Positions 4,622 through 5,701 of a stretch of DNA of 5,701 nucleotides are shown piece after piece. The stretch is from a bacterium (GTDB lineage: Bacteria > Planctomycetota > Planctomycetia > Pirellulales > Pirellulaceae). The stretch is taken from positions 1 to 5,701 of the forward strand of contig JAUIHJ010000560.1 in assembly GCA_030432015.1 (NCBI GenBank), given 5' to 3'. Under the pieces are notes generated by a model that saw only the letters and a program-made list of their open reading frames with translations, was not told where the DNA came from and searched no databases. A program made the position numbers and the translations under genes. Position 1 is the first letter of the stretch, and each line of letters begins with the position of its first letter.

Positions 4622-5512
4622 ATGAAGACGTACAGGCAAGCATTTACACTCGTCGAACTACTCGTGGTGATTGCGATTATTGGTGTGCTGGTGGCCCTGT
4701 TGCTGCCTGCGGTGCAGGCGGCTCGCGAAGCCGCCCGCCGTGTCTCCTGCTTTAACAACTTGAAGCAGGTTGGCTTGGCGTTGCACAACTACCACGATTC
4801 TCATAAGTCGTTTCCGATGGGCTGGATTGGGCTCGACGCTGCCACCAACCGCCCATATGCCGAGGGAACTCCCGGCTGGGGATGGGCCGCGTTCGTGTTG
4901 CCCTATGTCGAGCAAGCCAGTCTCTCTGACAGCGTCGTCAACATGACGTTGCCGATTCTGGACCCGGCGAATCAGGTTGCGCGGGAAACGTTTCTGCCAG
5001 TCTATCGGTGTCCATCGGATGTTCCTGCGAACGATCTCTTTACCTTGGGGACCGAGGGCAGTCCCAGCACGCCGCTGACCAGGCTGGCGGCGGCCAGCTA
5101 TGTGGGCGTGCACGGGACCGTCGAACTCCACGACTGTGAGGGGCTACCAATCGGAACGCAGTGCCTAAGCGACGGCACGTTCTATCACCTCAGCGCGACG
5201 CGCTTTGCTGACATTGTGGATGGCACCAGCAATACGTTTGCGATTGGCGAGCGATCGGCGCGGGTCGGGTTTTCGACCTGGGTGGGCGCGGCCCAGGGTG
5301 GGGATGAGGCGTTGGCCCGGATTTTGGGGATTACCGACCATCCGCCCAATTCGGCCAACGGTCACCTGGATGACTTCGGCAGCCAACATCCCGGTGGCAC
5401 CAATTTCGTTCTGGCGGACGGTTCGGTGCGGTTGATTTCAGATACCGTCGAGCTGCGCGTCTACCGTGGCTATGCGACGCGGGCAGGTGGCGAAGTGGTG
5501 CAACTGGATTGA
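4622..5512 (+). CDS. DUF1559 prepilin-like protein (type IV pilin N-terminus, H-X9-DG C-terminus)
   Basis: This 296-residue protein has a short basic leader (MKTYRQA), then FTLVELLVVIAIIGVLVALL, the class III prepilin signal with Glu at +5. Prepilin peptidase would cut between A7 and F8; the -1 residue is Ala where Gly is usual. The helix runs into VQAAREAARR, and then CFNNLKQVGLALHNYHD (43-59) marks the DUF1559 (SBP_bac_10) domain, greatly expanded in planctomycetes. CPSD near residue 130 and the H-X9-DG motif HPGGTNFVLADG (256-267) complete the family pattern. It is probably held in the inner membrane by the helix or assembled as a pseudopilin, with the globular part outside. The precise role of these proteins is not known. 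The start has a strong ribosome site. The gene is downstream of the His-rich gene and convergent with the GNAT gene. Confidence 0.95.
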   Translation: MKTYRQAFTLVELLVVIAIIGVLVALLLPAVQAAREAARRVSCFNNLKQVGLALHNYHDSHKSFPMGWIGLDAATNRPYAEGTPGWGWAAFVLPYVEQASLSDSVVNMTLPILDPANQVARETFLPVYRCPSDVPANDLFTLGTEGSPSTPLTRLAAASYVGVHGTVELHDCEGLPIGTQCLSDGTFYHLSATRFADIVDGTSNTFAIGERSARVGFSTWVGAAQGGDEALARILGITDHPPNSANGHLDDFGSQHPGGTNFVLADGSVRLISDTVELRVYRGYATRAGGEVVQLD

Positions 5513-5520
5513 GCCACCAT

Positions 5521-5573
5521 GCCGGCCGATGAGCCAGCGCTTGCGTCCCGCTGGCTGATCGGCCCCGGCCGAT
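5521..5573. terminator. Large imperfect hairpin between convergent genes, possible bidirectional terminator
   Basis: GGCCGAT-G-AGCCAGCG (5524-5539) pairs with CGCTGGCT-G-ATCGGCC (5549-5564), with one G-G mismatch and a nine-base loop; three further outer pairs form across a CC bulge. A third GGCCGAT (5567-5573) can compete for the same ATCGGCC arm, so two exclusive folds exist. No U-run follows on either strand. It lies between two gene ends, where a terminator is expected. Confidence 0.5.
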
Positions 5574-5578
5574 TGCGG

Positions 5579-5701
5579 TCACAGCAGTTTCGTCATGAAC
5601 GCAAACGCCGATTGTTCTGTGTCGCCAGCCCGGAAGCCGAAGTCTTCATACAGGCGTCGCGCCTGGTTGTCGGCGCGAACTTCCAGCGTGACCTTGCAGC
5701 A
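5579..5701 (-). CDS. GNAT-family N-acetyltransferase, C-terminal end (partial)
   Basis: The last 40 codons of a minus-strand gene whose start is beyond the right edge. The reading VTLEVRADNQARRLYEDFGF is the C-terminal acetyl-CoA fold motif of the GCN5-related acetyltransferases (LEVR strand, Asn-x-Ala, LYE, FGF), like the RimI branch. The protein ends FAFMTKLL. The substrate cannot be told from this fragment. One small oddity is Asn-x1-Ala where most relatives have Asn-x2-Ala before the LY pair, which may be a single-residue deletion. It is convergent with the DUF1559 gene. Confidence 0.85.
   Translation of the reverse strand, partial: CCKVTLEVRADNQARRLYEDFGFRAGDTEQSAFAFMTKLL

Overview
This looks like chromosomal DNA of a GC-rich planctomycete, probably of the Pirellulales. 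The evidence is the combination of a DUF1559 pilin-like protein ending in an H-X9-DG motif, a proline-rich SLA1-homology (SHD1) protein with DDPFxDPFGD-type linkers, a small FmdB zinc ribbon with a Cys/Gly-rich tail, and a small membrane protein starting with an NPYASP motif. The taxonomic call is an inference from these families, not a computed result.

Layout, left to right. (1) The 3' end of guaB (IMP dehydrogenase) on the + strand. (2) An overlapping + strand gene for an exported 570-residue SHD1 protein, which carries a six-unit PIAAT minisatellite and a conserved-looking C-terminal domain of unknown function; a strong hairpin follows it. (3) A minus-strand fmdB-family gene. (4) A compact divergent promoter region, then + strand nnrE (NAD(P)HX epimerase), then a four-helix membrane protein with a TTG start. 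(5) A regulatory-looking stretch containing an imperfect dyad and a 10-codon upstream ORF that overlaps, as ATGA, the start of a secreted His-rich protein. (6) A perfect 7-bp dyad upstream of a DUF1559 prepilin-like gene. (7) A large imperfect hairpin between convergent genes, then the 3' end of a minus-strand GNAT acetyltransferase gene.

Most of the window is housekeeping or lineage-typical. guaB belongs to guanine nucleotide synthesis and nnrE to NAD(P)H damage repair, and both are confidently recognised. The least explained part is 3930-4621: two dyads, an upstream ORF coupled to a His-rich exported protein, and an adjacent DUF1559 gene. That could be a small metal-related envelope module, but this is inference. 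There is no mobile element, CRISPR array, tRNA or rRNA, and no gene-free stretch longer than 300 bases.
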